Source: Chitinophaga sp. CF118 (GTDB lineage Bacteria > Bacteroidota > Bacteroidia > Chitinophagales > Chitinophagaceae). Taken from it: a stretch of 64,000 nucleotides of DNA. The notes under the pieces are model-generated. The model did not search any database, was not told the DNA's origin, and saw only the letters and a list, made by a program, of their open reading frames with translations. Made by a program: the position numbers and the translations under genes. Position 1 is the first letter of the stretch. Each line of letters starts with the position of its first letter. Of the stretch, positions 56,301-63,942 are shown piece by piece. The DNA lies in the NCBI RefSeq assembly GCF_900112615.1, contig NZ_FOMK01000001.1, positions 1,798,001 through 1,862,000 of the forward strand. Direction: 5' to 3'.

Positions 56301-56372
56301 CGTTCTTACCTGAGCTATCAATGGCAACATATAGATAACGGATAACAGATAGAGGAATACACCTTTTTTCAT
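53367..56372 (-). CDS. SusC/RagA-family TonB-dependent transporter (pair 4)
   Basis: A 1001-aa receptor: signal FLYLLSVIYMLPLIAQ, a regulatory-like domain (TLTGKVTSDSSGTPLPGVTI), then the plug with QQLLQGQAAGVQMTNSSGLL, LFVIDDVPMNSGS and ITILKDAAAAAIYGSRGSNG, and a barrel ending ITVGVNLVF. The LKDAAAAAIYG plug variant matches pair 1. The second and third plug segments are intact, and no frameshift is seen. No STN domain. First gene of its two-gene operon; its promoter should lie in the 335 bp before the transposase-derived gene. Confidence 0.95.
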   Translation of the reverse strand: MKKGVFLYLLSVIYMLPLIAQVRTLTGKVTSDSSGTPLPGVTIFIKGATSRAVTTEDGTFSISVAGTQEVVFSMLGYANKQVKVEAGVTSLNVRLKVDQSKLSEVVIVGYGQQKQRYTTEAVSVLKSDVIQNIPAIGPQQLLQGQAAGVQMTNSSGLLGGSALLRIRGAASISADGQPLFVIDDVPMNSGSYSTPHGGSSVTPGLNPLLEINPNDIESITILKDAAAAAIYGSRGSNGVVLIKTKSGTTANKTKVQLDYYTGWIKPTKTLDVMNAEEYRTFYNDYITKATGKPAVAFPAKGFDWTDAVNRTGKTSNYSLSASGGNDKTKFFAGGSYLSQESFVIGNDLKKLTGRLNLDHTMNKNVHFGVNFSTAYTNMNRIPVETSDANNPYIAGAMNSPFKPAYDSLGQYVTPSNNALAIIGLSSNKYYTRRNTGNAYATINIIDGLSIKSDWGIDQLNTEERYRISTKVTTGGVAGRTLWQDHKWVNTNSLHYERNFAQHHHMELLAAHSFETSRYDDIRVGGTGFISDNLVNTGSAAVATTTSATGQEWALESYIFRGNYRYQDKYLAEVSLRRDGSSRFGSNKRYGNFWAVSGGWVISQEQFMREVSFIDYLKLTASYGVTGNDGLPNYTYLGLYSGGTSANYAGQPGLRPTQAPNANLSWEETSQMDISLTANVLSNRVQLSIDYYNKNTKDLLLSVAYPSTTGFGFANINVGKMRNSGVDLQITGVAIQKRNFEWTTSLTAGFLKNKVTSLPPVFKDEEGRNYVAGSNNGQRAVEGYSLNSYYLIRYKGINSATGDPEWYAKDGTVTTAPTDNDRVIAGNAIPKVTGGFNNTFRYKNFDLGVNFYFSYGNKLFLSEFRILDDITGTTNLSKDMLQYWKKPGDKAFAPSATSTSWQSGKFKQSGLSTEQLFDGSYLRLKTLTLGYHLPEKLISSTHVLSSARIYVLGQNLWTATKKEFRGADPEVSRYGSFGLVAGESYFTIPQPKTITVGVNLVF

Positions 56373-56707
56373 TAACGATTTTTTTATAGCAGGAAGTAGT
56401 GGCTTGTGTCTTCTACAATTACAGATAAATGTATTTAGTCATGCGCCTAAATACAAATTTTCCCCCGTGTCTTTATTGTTATTTGATTGATATATTGAAA
56501 AATGCAGGCACAATATATAAAAAATATTAAAAAGATATTGATATCATCAATTTTATAACACTGTAAGGAGATTGTCGGAAGAGAACTTTAAAGCGGGAGT
56601 TAGGGGTACAAAAAGGCAAGCGGTAGGATTACCGCTTGCGCGCTCATCAACCAAAATCTAAATCCGGGTATCCCAGATCTAAACAAAATTTTATTCAGAG
56701 AATAGTA
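56373..56707. other. Intergenic region between transposase-derived gene and susC-4
   Basis: 335 bp without a gene. It holds the terminator at 56611-56639 and, on the plus strand, CAAAATCTAAA at 56652-56662, the reverse complement of the TTTAGATTTTG motif found upstream of susC-2 and susC-3. A minus-strand GGGGG tract lies about 90 bp before the susC-4 start. Confidence 0.5.
56611..56639 (-). terminator. Terminator after the transposase-derived gene
   Basis: A perfect 10-bp stem GCAAGCGGTA / TACCGCTTGC (56616-56625 and 56630-56639) with a 4-nt loop; on the minus strand a CTTTTTG run follows. It lies about 70 bp past the stop at 56708. Confidence 0.8.
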
Positions 56708-57385
56708 CTAAGAAAGGCTCAATGGCTGCGTCTGCAGTAATTCCAGTAGCGTTTCATAGATATCCTCATTCCTGTTGTTATACCGGAATTCGCATTCTTT
56801 AAGGTGCAGGTAAACCGTACTACGGTTAAGGCCCTTAAATTTTGCAAGACGATGTTTTGTGAGCCCCCAAAAAGCATCTACATCATCAGCCCTGGCAATG
56901 GTTCCTTCATTTTCCAGGTTATAGAGACGATACTGCCCCAGATCAGCCACATTGCTGAAACGGCGCATTCTCTCTGCCGGATGTTGCGTTTCCAGGATCG
57001 AACGGCTGCTTCTCACCGCAGAATGGATCATGGAACGGCTTACATCGGGTAATATCTCTGTATGTAACCTGTCAGATGCTCTGTAGATTCCAAATACCAC
57101 CGGCTTGATATTAGTGCTGACTTCTGTTTTAACAGTAGTGATGGGCGGGTGTTGGATGGATGGGTCTGAGACCTGTGACCGGCTTTTTTGATCTGCGGGC
57201 AATAAGGATTCACAATGTCGGGCTATTTGCTGACGGATTTTTTTCAGATAACTATTTACAGTTACCCGACTTACCCCACTAATATTGGCAATCTGCGTGG
57301 CGGTAAGATCTTCGGCAAACAGCCGTAGTATCTCCTTAAATTTACGCTCAGATAAGTGAGCGCCCTTTAAGTATTTGTTTTTCAT
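56708..57385 (-). CDS. IS1595/ISXO2-type transposase derivative, probably catalytically dead
   Basis: A 225-aa protein. Residues 9-52 form a helix-turn-helix (AHLSERKFKEILRLFAEDLT, ATQIANISGVSRVTVNSYLK). Residues 96-115 (VVFGIYRASDRLHTEILPDV) and 169-205 (DVDAFWGLTKHRLAKFKGLN, STVYLHLKECEFRYNN) match the ISXO2-like transposase core. The segment with the first catalytic Asp is replaced by a Ser/Pro/Thr-rich linker (60-95). The second Asp site (usually TDGW) reads TQHPAERM, and the third has D170 where E/N is usual. The frame is uninterrupted and has its own terminator; I see no terminal inverted repeats. A domesticated DNA-binding protein is a good explanation; a decayed IS is the alternative. 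Confidence 0.65.
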   Translation of the reverse strand: MKNKYLKGAHLSERKFKEILRLFAEDLTATQIANISGVSRVTVNSYLKKIRQQIARHCESLLPADQKSRSQVSDPSIQHPPITTVKTEVSTNIKPVVFGIYRASDRLHTEILPDVSRSMIHSAVRSSRSILETQHPAERMRRFSNVADLGQYRLYNLENEGTIARADDVDAFWGLTKHRLAKFKGLNRSTVYLHLKECEFRYNNRNEDIYETLLELLQTQPLSLS

Positions 57386-57517
57386 GAACTAATGAACTAA
57401 AAGAGGTTAGAATGGCATGATAAACCTCTCACTTTTTAATGGGTATGCAGGACCCTTTTATACAGACGGCGAAAACGGGGTATGAATGCCGCCCACTAGA
57501 TTATTTGGGATTAATAC

Positions 57518-57551
57518 AGAACGCTCAATACAATAATGTACTGAGCGTTCT
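57518..57551. terminator. Hairpin downstream of the RND exporter gene
   Basis: AGAACGCTCA / TGAGCGTTCT (57518-57527 and 57542-57551) with inner TACA/TGTA pairing. It lies 29 bp past the exporter stop. The T-run is weak on the minus strand. Confidence 0.65.
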
Positions 57552-57579
57552 ACGTTTTATGTTATAATTCATGTGAATA

Positions 57580-60003
57580 TTATTCGTTCTTGTCATCAAG
57601 CCCGAGCTTTGATATATCTACATCTTCCTCTTCATCTAATGCATTCCAGAGTTCTTTCTTTTGCGCCTTTTTGATCAATGTTTTTTCCATCCATAATAAC
57701 ATTGCAGGCAATATTGTCAGGTTGGTGATCATTGCCAACACAAGTGTTAGCGAGGTCAGCCATCCTAATGCTTTCGTACCTCCAAACTCCGAAAAGCTGA
57801 AGATCATAAATCCGGCAAAGAGAATCATCGAAGTATAAATAATACTGAGCCCTGTTTCATGGATCGTCTGTTTTACTGTGGCAGAAATGTCCAGGTTATT
57901 ATTAGGTAACTCCTGTTTAAAGTTCACCAGGAACCGGATGGTTACATCTATCGCGATACCAAGCGCAACACTGAATACCAGTACCGTAGACGGCTTCAGT
58001 GCAATACCGGCCCACCCCATTACACCTGCTGTCACTGCCAGTGGTATCACATTGGGAATAATTGAGATGATAAGCATGCGCCATGAACGGAACAGGTACA
58101 ACATACAGAAAATGATCAGTACAAATGCCAGCAGAATACTTTCTGTTAAACCGTTGATGATAAAGCGGCTACCTTCCAGGAAGATAACACTGGTACCGGT
58201 AAAAGTCACTTTATATTGTGCGGTGTCAAAGATCGCATTCACCTGAGGCCGTAGTGAATCCAGCAGAATGGGCAACTCACGGGAGCCAACATCCGCCATA
58301 TTTACACTTACACGAGCCACTTGTCTGGTACTATCCATGAAAGAAGATACCAGCCTGCTGAATGTAGCAGCTTCCTTACTGGCATTGGCATCTCCACCTT
58401 TCATACGCAGGTAGGGCGCCAGGAAACCAATATCAAACTGGTTAGGAATACTGTAATTCGAACTGTCTCCATTATAATACGCCTGCTTTGCAAATTTAAT
58501 CCCCTCTGCTACCGAAAGCGGACGGGCAAAATAAGCCTGTGCAGTGATCAGTTTAGACAATTCATCCAGCTTTTCCAATGTTTTGAGGTTTACTACCCCA
58601 TTCTTTTTCTTTGTATCCACTGAGATCTCCAAAGGCATTACTCCTTTGAAGTTATGTTCGAAGAACTTCAGATCAGTGTACAGTTTGTCACTTTGGGGAA
58701 TATCATCTAGCATATAAGCTTCAGACTTAAGACGTAACATCCCTGTTATAGCAACCAGCAATAATATTGCTGTGACAAAATACACCCATTTCCTGTAGGT
58801 AAATACCAATGCTGTGAGCCCGTTCAGTAAGGCACGGAAAAGAGGATTATCCAGGTAACTGGTATGTTTCGTCTTTGGCGCTGGCAGATAACTGAGCACC
58901 GATGGCAGGAAGATAAAAGAGATGAGGAAGATGAACATAATGTTCAATCCTGCTACCACTCCAAACTCGCGTAAAATAGAACTCTTGGTAAAACAGAATA
59001 CACCAAAACCAATAGCAGCAGTAAGATTGGTAAACAAGGTAACAATACCCATTTTCTGGATCATATGCACCAGTGCTCGTGTCTTATTGCCATCCTTGGC
59101 ATATTCTATATGATACTTATTCAGGAAATATACGCAGTTGGGAATACCGATTACAACGATTAATGGTGGGATCAGAGCTGTTAACAACGTGATCTTATAT
59201 CCTAATAGCACAATCGTGGCAACAGACCATATTACACCGATTGCAACAACAATCATAGACATGAACACCGAACCAAAAGAGCGGAAGAACAGGAACAGGA
59301 TCAGCGCTGTTAATACAAAAGACAATTTCAGGAACAGTTTTAACTCATCCGCTACCTTGGTTGCCATAATTGTACGTATCAGCGGTAAGCCGCTCATCCT
59401 TACAACTGTATGATGCTTTTCTCCAAATGCAGTGCCCAACGCCATGATATTCTTTACCACATTAATACGTTTGGACGTATTCATTACACCCTTGTTGATG
59501 TTCACCATCATCATATAAGCCCGGGTATCCTCATTATATAACAACCCCTTATAAAACGGAAGGGTATGAAATATAGCGGACAGACTGTCAAGTTCGGTCT
59601 GTTGAAACTGCTCTCCTTTAAAAAGTGGACCGGCAGTAAGCTTATGTGTACTGTCATTCTTTACAAGGTTAATAGCAAAAGGTACGCTTAGCACATTCTC
59701 AACATACTCTACCTTTTTCAGGTCTTTGTTCAGCTGTACATAGTCATGGAAAAAATCTGCTTTAAAAAAGTCATCAGTCTGTACACCTATCACCATCAGG
59801 TTGCCATCTTCTCCAAACAATTTTTTGAACTGCTGATAATCCTTGTATTTAAGGTTGTCAAGCGGTATAGATTTGTTGGCCTCATAGGATAATTCCACCT
59901 TGCTGGCATAATAAGCCATCACGGCAGTTCCGGCAAGCAATACTACCAGTAACGGTAACCGGAATTTTAGTACGAAACCTGCTAGGCGTTGCCACATAAG
60001 CAT
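57580..60003 (-). CDS. RND-superfamily MMPL-type exporter
   Basis: An 807-aa membrane protein with 12 transmembrane helices in two repeats of 1+5. TM1 is FRLPLLVVLLAGTAVMAYYA, and the first cluster spans about 220-365 (LSFVLTALILFLFFRSFGSV and so on). The second repeat starts at WVYFVTAILLLVAITGMLRL, with its cluster at about 630-780 (VFSVALGIAIDVTIRFLVNF, which carries the Asp of proton relay). Two periplasmic domains of about 200 residues lie after TM1 and TM7. It belongs to the MMPL/Patched-like hydrophobe exporters, which move lipids or hopanoids out of the inner membrane by proton motive force. No membrane-fusion or TolC-like gene adjoins it. The C-terminus is acidic (DEEEDVDISKLGLDDKNE). 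Confidence 0.92.
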   Translation of the reverse strand: MLMWQRLAGFVLKFRLPLLVVLLAGTAVMAYYASKVELSYEANKSIPLDNLKYKDYQQFKKLFGEDGNLMVIGVQTDDFFKADFFHDYVQLNKDLKKVEYVENVLSVPFAINLVKNDSTHKLTAGPLFKGEQFQQTELDSLSAIFHTLPFYKGLLYNEDTRAYMMMVNINKGVMNTSKRINVVKNIMALGTAFGEKHHTVVRMSGLPLIRTIMATKVADELKLFLKLSFVLTALILFLFFRSFGSVFMSMIVVAIGVIWSVATIVLLGYKITLLTALIPPLIVVIGIPNCVYFLNKYHIEYAKDGNKTRALVHMIQKMGIVTLFTNLTAAIGFGVFCFTKSSILREFGVVAGLNIMFIFLISFIFLPSVLSYLPAPKTKHTSYLDNPLFRALLNGLTALVFTYRKWVYFVTAILLLVAITGMLRLKSEAYMLDDIPQSDKLYTDLKFFEHNFKGVMPLEISVDTKKKNGVVNLKTLEKLDELSKLITAQAYFARPLSVAEGIKFAKQAYYNGDSSNYSIPNQFDIGFLAPYLRMKGGDANASKEAATFSRLVSSFMDSTRQVARVSVNMADVGSRELPILLDSLRPQVNAIFDTAQYKVTFTGTSVIFLEGSRFIINGLTESILLAFVLIIFCMLYLFRSWRMLIISIIPNVIPLAVTAGVMGWAGIALKPSTVLVFSVALGIAIDVTIRFLVNFKQELPNNNLDISATVKQTIHETGLSIIYTSMILFAGFMIFSFSEFGGTKALGWLTSLTLVLAMITNLTILPAMLLWMEKTLIKKAQKKELWNALDEEEDVDISKLGLDDKNE

Positions 60004-60115
60004 CGTTGTAGTTTAGTAAGGGCGTAAAGGTAATTAAAGTTGTCTAAAAAACAGGGCGGTTTGCTTATAGAACAGTAAGTGTCATAAAGTAATAACATAT
60101 AACTATTTTTGATGC

Positions 60116-62332
60116 ATGTACCGTTTCCTTACACTACTATTTATCTTTTTATACACTGGCATGCCATCACATGCACAAACGCCCCTGGGTCAGTGGCAGG
60201 AATACCTTCCCTGGTTACCAGCAGTAGCAGTTACTCTAAATACCGATAAAGTATTCTGCGCTACATCTGCAGGACTATTTTCCGTCACTACCGGCGAACA
60301 ACAGGACATTACCCGTTACAGTAAAGTGAACGGACTCCATGATATTGGGATCAGTACAATAGGCAGTAATAATAACAGTGTACTAATTGCTTACCGTAAC
60401 AGCAATCTCGACCTCTTACAAGGCAATAACATTTATAATATTCCGGACATTCAGCGTAAACAGATATCCGCAGATAAGTCCATCTTCCGGATCCTTTTCA
60501 GTAATAATAATGCTTATCTCTGTACAGGATTAGGCATAGTAGTGGTAAATACTTCTAAACCAGAAATCGCCGATACCTGGATTACCGGCAATAGCGGAGC
60601 ATATACTCCCGTATATGCCCTTGCCATAAATAATAATTATTTCTATGCCGCCACCGCAGAGGGTATAAAGAAAGCACCTGTGGCCGGCAGTAACCTGGCG
60701 GACTTCAGGAACTGGACACCTGTACTACAGGGACTACAACCTGATACTGTCTGGCAGGTGATCCAGCTGGGTAACACCCTCATTTGTCAACAGGGAAAAC
60801 AACTCTATAAACTGGAAAATGATACCTGGCAGCCCTGGTATACCGATGGTAATCCTATTACCAACCTCTCCGTGAACGACCAGCTGTTATTGGTTTGCGA
60901 AATGGGGAGCCCACGCATCGTAACTTTACAGATGGATGGCACCACTTCAGCTACATTACAGGACAAATACATTGAGGCTCCGCTGGCTACCGTAGCCAAT
61001 GGACAGGAAACATGGATTGCTGATTCCCTTCAAGGGCTTATCCGATATAGCAATGGCCTGTTTACACCCATTGCGCCCAATGGTCCTGCCAGTATCATCA
61101 CCGGCGATATGATCTTTGTCCGGCACACACTTTGGGCCGCGGCCGGTGGAGTGAATGACACCTGGAATGCAACCGGCAACAACAACGGATATTATACCTT
61201 TAATAAAGGGGAGTGGCAACAATTCCATCCTTCAGTAAAAGATCTGCTTACACTTACCTCAGCACCAGATGGAAACGGTGTCTATGCCGGTTCTTTTGGT
61301 AGTGGCCTTCTATATCTTGGTGCGGATGGGAGTTATATCAACTACACCAACGTGACCAACGTAAGCGGACTGGCAACAGATGCTTTGGGTAATCTCTGGG
61401 TGGCCGACTATGGAGCCAGCAGGAACCTCCTTGTGAAAAAACCGGATAACTCCTGGATTTCCTTCCGGAGTCCCTATGCACAAACGTACAACGCCATCAG
61501 CCAATTGGTGGCAGATGATTATGGACAAGTATGGATGGCATCCCCACAGGGCAATGGACTTTTTGTACTTAACTATGCCAATACCCTTGAAAATACTGCA
61601 GATGATCAGTGGCGACAGTTCCGGATGGGGGCTCAACAGGGTAATCTACCCTCCAATGATGTATACTGTCTTGCAAAAGATAAAAATGGCAGTATATGGG
61701 TGGGCACAGGTCGCGGGATTGCTATTATGAATTGTTCTCAGGAGGCTGCAACTGGCGCTTGTAATGCGTATCTGCCCATTATAAAGCAGGATGACTTTGC
61801 CGGGTACCTCTTTCAGGATGAACAGGTGAACACCATAGCGGTAGACGGTGCTAACAGGAAATGGGTGGGGACCCTCAACGGCGCATGGCTGGTAAGTGCA
61901 GACGGGGAAAGTATACTTGAACAGTTTAGCACAACGAATAGCCCGCTGCCAGGAAACCATATCTATAAAATTACAATAGACCCTCTTACAGGTGAAGTAT
62001 ATTTTGCTACAGAAAAAGGATTGATGTCCTGGCATGGCACTGCTACTGAAGGTACCACCATGCAAAAAGACTCAGTGCTGGTATTTCCTAACCCCGTGCC
62101 GCCGGCATATGGTGGCACTATAGCTATCCGTGGGCTGGCACAAAATGCACTTGTAAAAATTACAGATATCAGCGGCAGATTAGTGTTTCAAACAAGAGCG
62201 TTAGGTGGTCAGGCCACTTGGAATGGTGTGGATTATACTGGTCACCGGCCGCAGAGCGGTGTATACCTTGTGTTTGCCACCAGCGAAACAGAAGGAGAGC
62301 ACATAGTCGCCAAAATTGTATTTATCAATTAA
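60116..62332 (+). CDS. porZ: PorZ-like type IX secretion component with T9SS sorting domain
   Basis: A 738-aa protein with a signal peptide (YRFLTLLFIFLYTGMPSHAQ). The mature start PLGQWQEYLPWLPAVAVTLN and the following beta-propeller repeats (AATAEGIKKAPVA, WVADYGASRNLLVKKPD, IWVGTGRGIAIMN) match PorZ, which has two or three propeller domains. The last 80 residues (VLVFPNPVPPAYGGTIAIRG ... SGVYLVFATSETEGEHIVAKIVF) form a T9SS C-terminal domain. In Porphyromonas gingivalis PorZ is part of the surface attachment complex that hands cargo to the A-LPS sortase. The adjacent recO, 61 bp downstream, is a known neighbour of porZ in Bacteroidota, which strengthens the call. Confidence 0.82.
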   Translation: MYRFLTLLFIFLYTGMPSHAQTPLGQWQEYLPWLPAVAVTLNTDKVFCATSAGLFSVTTGEQQDITRYSKVNGLHDIGISTIGSNNNSVLIAYRNSNLDLLQGNNIYNIPDIQRKQISADKSIFRILFSNNNAYLCTGLGIVVVNTSKPEIADTWITGNSGAYTPVYALAINNNYFYAATAEGIKKAPVAGSNLADFRNWTPVLQGLQPDTVWQVIQLGNTLICQQGKQLYKLENDTWQPWYTDGNPITNLSVNDQLLLVCEMGSPRIVTLQMDGTTSATLQDKYIEAPLATVANGQETWIADSLQGLIRYSNGLFTPIAPNGPASIITGDMIFVRHTLWAAAGGVNDTWNATGNNNGYYTFNKGEWQQFHPSVKDLLTLTSAPDGNGVYAGSFGSGLLYLGADGSYINYTNVTNVSGLATDALGNLWVADYGASRNLLVKKPDNSWISFRSPYAQTYNAISQLVADDYGQVWMASPQGNGLFVLNYANTLENTADDQWRQFRMGAQQGNLPSNDVYCLAKDKNGSIWVGTGRGIAIMNCSQEAATGACNAYLPIIKQDDFAGYLFQDEQVNTIAVDGANRKWVGTLNGAWLVSADGESILEQFSTTNSPLPGNHIYKITIDPLTGEVYFATEKGLMSWHGTATEGTTMQKDSVLVFPNPVPPAYGGTIAIRGLAQNALVKITDISGRLVFQTRALGGQATWNGVDYTGHRPQSGVYLVFATSETEGEHIVAKIVFIN

Positions 62333-62375
62333 AGGGATATCCTGTTTGTAGCAATGCCATGTATTGTTTTATCTG

Positions 62376-62383
62376 TAGCTTTG
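62376..62383 (+). promoter_or_regulatory. TAnnTTTG -7 promoter element before recO
   Basis: TAGCTTTG lies 10 bp before the recO ATG at 62394, implying a leader of only a few nucleotides if used. A -33 TTTG is not evident at the ideal distance. Confidence 0.4.
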
Positions 62384-62393
62384 GCTATCAATT

Positions 62394-63128
62394 ATGTTAC
62401 ATAAAACACGCGGCATCGTATTAAGAACAATCAAATATGGCGATACTAGTGCCATTGTGAACATCTTTACAGAACTCTTCGGTGTACAGTCATACATGAT
62501 AAATGGGGTAAGATCCTCAAAGCCGAAAGCAAAAGGCAATCTGTTGCAACCCGGTAATATATTAGATCTGATCGTTTACCATTATGAACAGAAAAGCATT
62601 CAACGTATTTCAGAATTTAAACTGGGTTACATTCCTGTATCCCTGAACATTAATGTAGTGAAGAGTACAGTGGCGCTCTATATGATAGAATTATTGCAGA
62701 AAAGCCTGCGGGAACCGGAACAACATTTGGAACTCTATTATTTTACAGAACAGGCACTGGAGACACTCGACAGAACCCCGTTAACAATAGCCGCCAACAT
62801 CCCATTATATTTTACCCTAAAACTGGCAGAACATCTTGGCTTCCGGATCAATGGACGCTATTCCGAATACGCTCCCTACCTGGATTTACTGGAAGGTTCC
62901 TTTACAGATATGCCACCGCATCACACGAATTACCTTGACGCGGCCAATAGTGAACTAACCGATCGGTTATTCCAATGCTATGAATGGGAAAGCCTGGGGA
63001 ATATTTCGATGAATAAAGATATCCGTAGGAAACTGTTGTATGCCTACCTGGATTTTTTCAAACTGCATCTACCAGACTTTACAGAATTACACTCACCGCC
63101 TATCTTACATGAGATTTTGGATGCCTGA
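62394..63128 (+). CDS. recO: DNA repair protein RecO
   Basis: A 244-aa protein: MLHKTRGIVLRTIKYGDTSA begins the OB-fold (TRGIVLRxxxYGdtS is the RecO signature), followed by VQSYMINGVRSSKPK and LLQPGNILDLIVYH. The helical C-terminal domain has YMIELLQKSLREPEQ. The usual C-terminal zinc cysteines are absent, as in many Bacteroidota RecO. It loads RecA with RecR onto SSB-coated DNA during recombinational repair. It lies behind porZ and is convergent with the phosphoesterase gene, whose stop abuts its own. Confidence 0.93.
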   Translation: MLHKTRGIVLRTIKYGDTSAIVNIFTELFGVQSYMINGVRSSKPKAKGNLLQPGNILDLIVYHYEQKSIQRISEFKLGYIPVSLNINVVKSTVALYMIELLQKSLREPEQHLELYYFTEQALETLDRTPLTIAANIPLYFTLKLAEHLGFRINGRYSEYAPYLDLLEGSFTDMPPHHTNYLDAANSELTDRLFQCYEWESLGNISMNKDIRRKLLYAYLDFFKLHLPDFTELHSPPILHEILDA

Positions 63129-63899
63129 TTATTTATTGTATTTCAGTTCTGTATTCTTTCCATCAAATACAGCATAACTGAAGTAATTCAGCCAGTCGCC
63201 CAGGTTGATATAATGACTGTTGGGGCCCACCTCCAAATCCATTGGCAAATGCCTGTGTCCGTAAATGAAGTAATCGAAATGTGTGTGTTGTAAAATTTCT
63301 TTACTGTAGATAGCCAGCCACTCATTCTCCTCTCCCAGAAAATGTTCCAGTTCCATTCCTGTTGCAGCACGGCTTTTACGGCTGAAATAATTGGCCAATG
63401 CAATACCCCAGGAGGGATGTATCACGGAAAATAACCAACGGCATACCGGGTTACGGAATACTTTCTTCAGAAGTTTGTAGCCATGATCTCCGGGCCCAAG
63501 CCCATCGCCATGACCTATATAAAATTGTTTGTCATTTATACTATATGTCTGTGGCTCATGGTAAACAGGGATGTTCAGTTCTTCTTCAAAATACCCGTTC
63601 ATCCACATATCATGGTTACCAATAAATACAGAGATTCCAATACCATTATCCCTCAGTTCTGCCAGTTTTCCCAACAAGCGGGTATATCCTTTGGGGATCA
63701 CTTCTTTATACTCAAACCAAAAATCAAAAATATCACCTACCAGGAAGATATGATGTGCATCTTTAGCAGCTTCATGCAGCCATTGTACAATGCGCTTTTC
63801 TCTTTGCCTGCTGGTTTCGGCATTGGGCGCACCCAGGTGAAAATCTGATGCGAAATAAATACGTTTGTTTTCCGGAAGATGAATATGATGATGATGCAT
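63129..63899 (-). CDS. UDP-2,3-diacylglucosamine diphosphatase-like metallophosphoesterase (LpxH-like)
   Basis: About 256 aa from ATG 63899 (MHHHHIHLPENKRIYFASDF); an upstream TTG at 63926 is a poor alternative. Calcineurin-like motifs are in order: SDFHLG, FLVGDIFDFWFEY, FIGNHDMW, YIGHGDGLGPGDHGYK and FIYGHRHLP, supplying the two-metal site. The GHGDGLGPGD form and length match Bacteroidota LpxH-type enzymes, which make lipid X for lipid A. An N-terminal run of four histidines is unusual. It is convergent with recO with no gap. Confidence 0.85.
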   Translation of the reverse strand: MHHHHIHLPENKRIYFASDFHLGAPNAETSRQREKRIVQWLHEAAKDAHHIFLVGDIFDFWFEYKEVIPKGYTRLLGKLAELRDNGIGISVFIGNHDMWMNGYFEEELNIPVYHEPQTYSINDKQFYIGHGDGLGPGDHGYKLLKKVFRNPVCRWLFSVIHPSWGIALANYFSRKSRAATGMELEHFLGEENEWLAIYSKEILQHTHFDYFIYGHRHLPMDLEVGPNSHYINLGDWLNYFSYAVFDGKNTELKYNK

Positions 63900-63942
63900 A
63901 AATCCTATACTACTTGCGCCCTGCAAAGATCAATAATTAATA

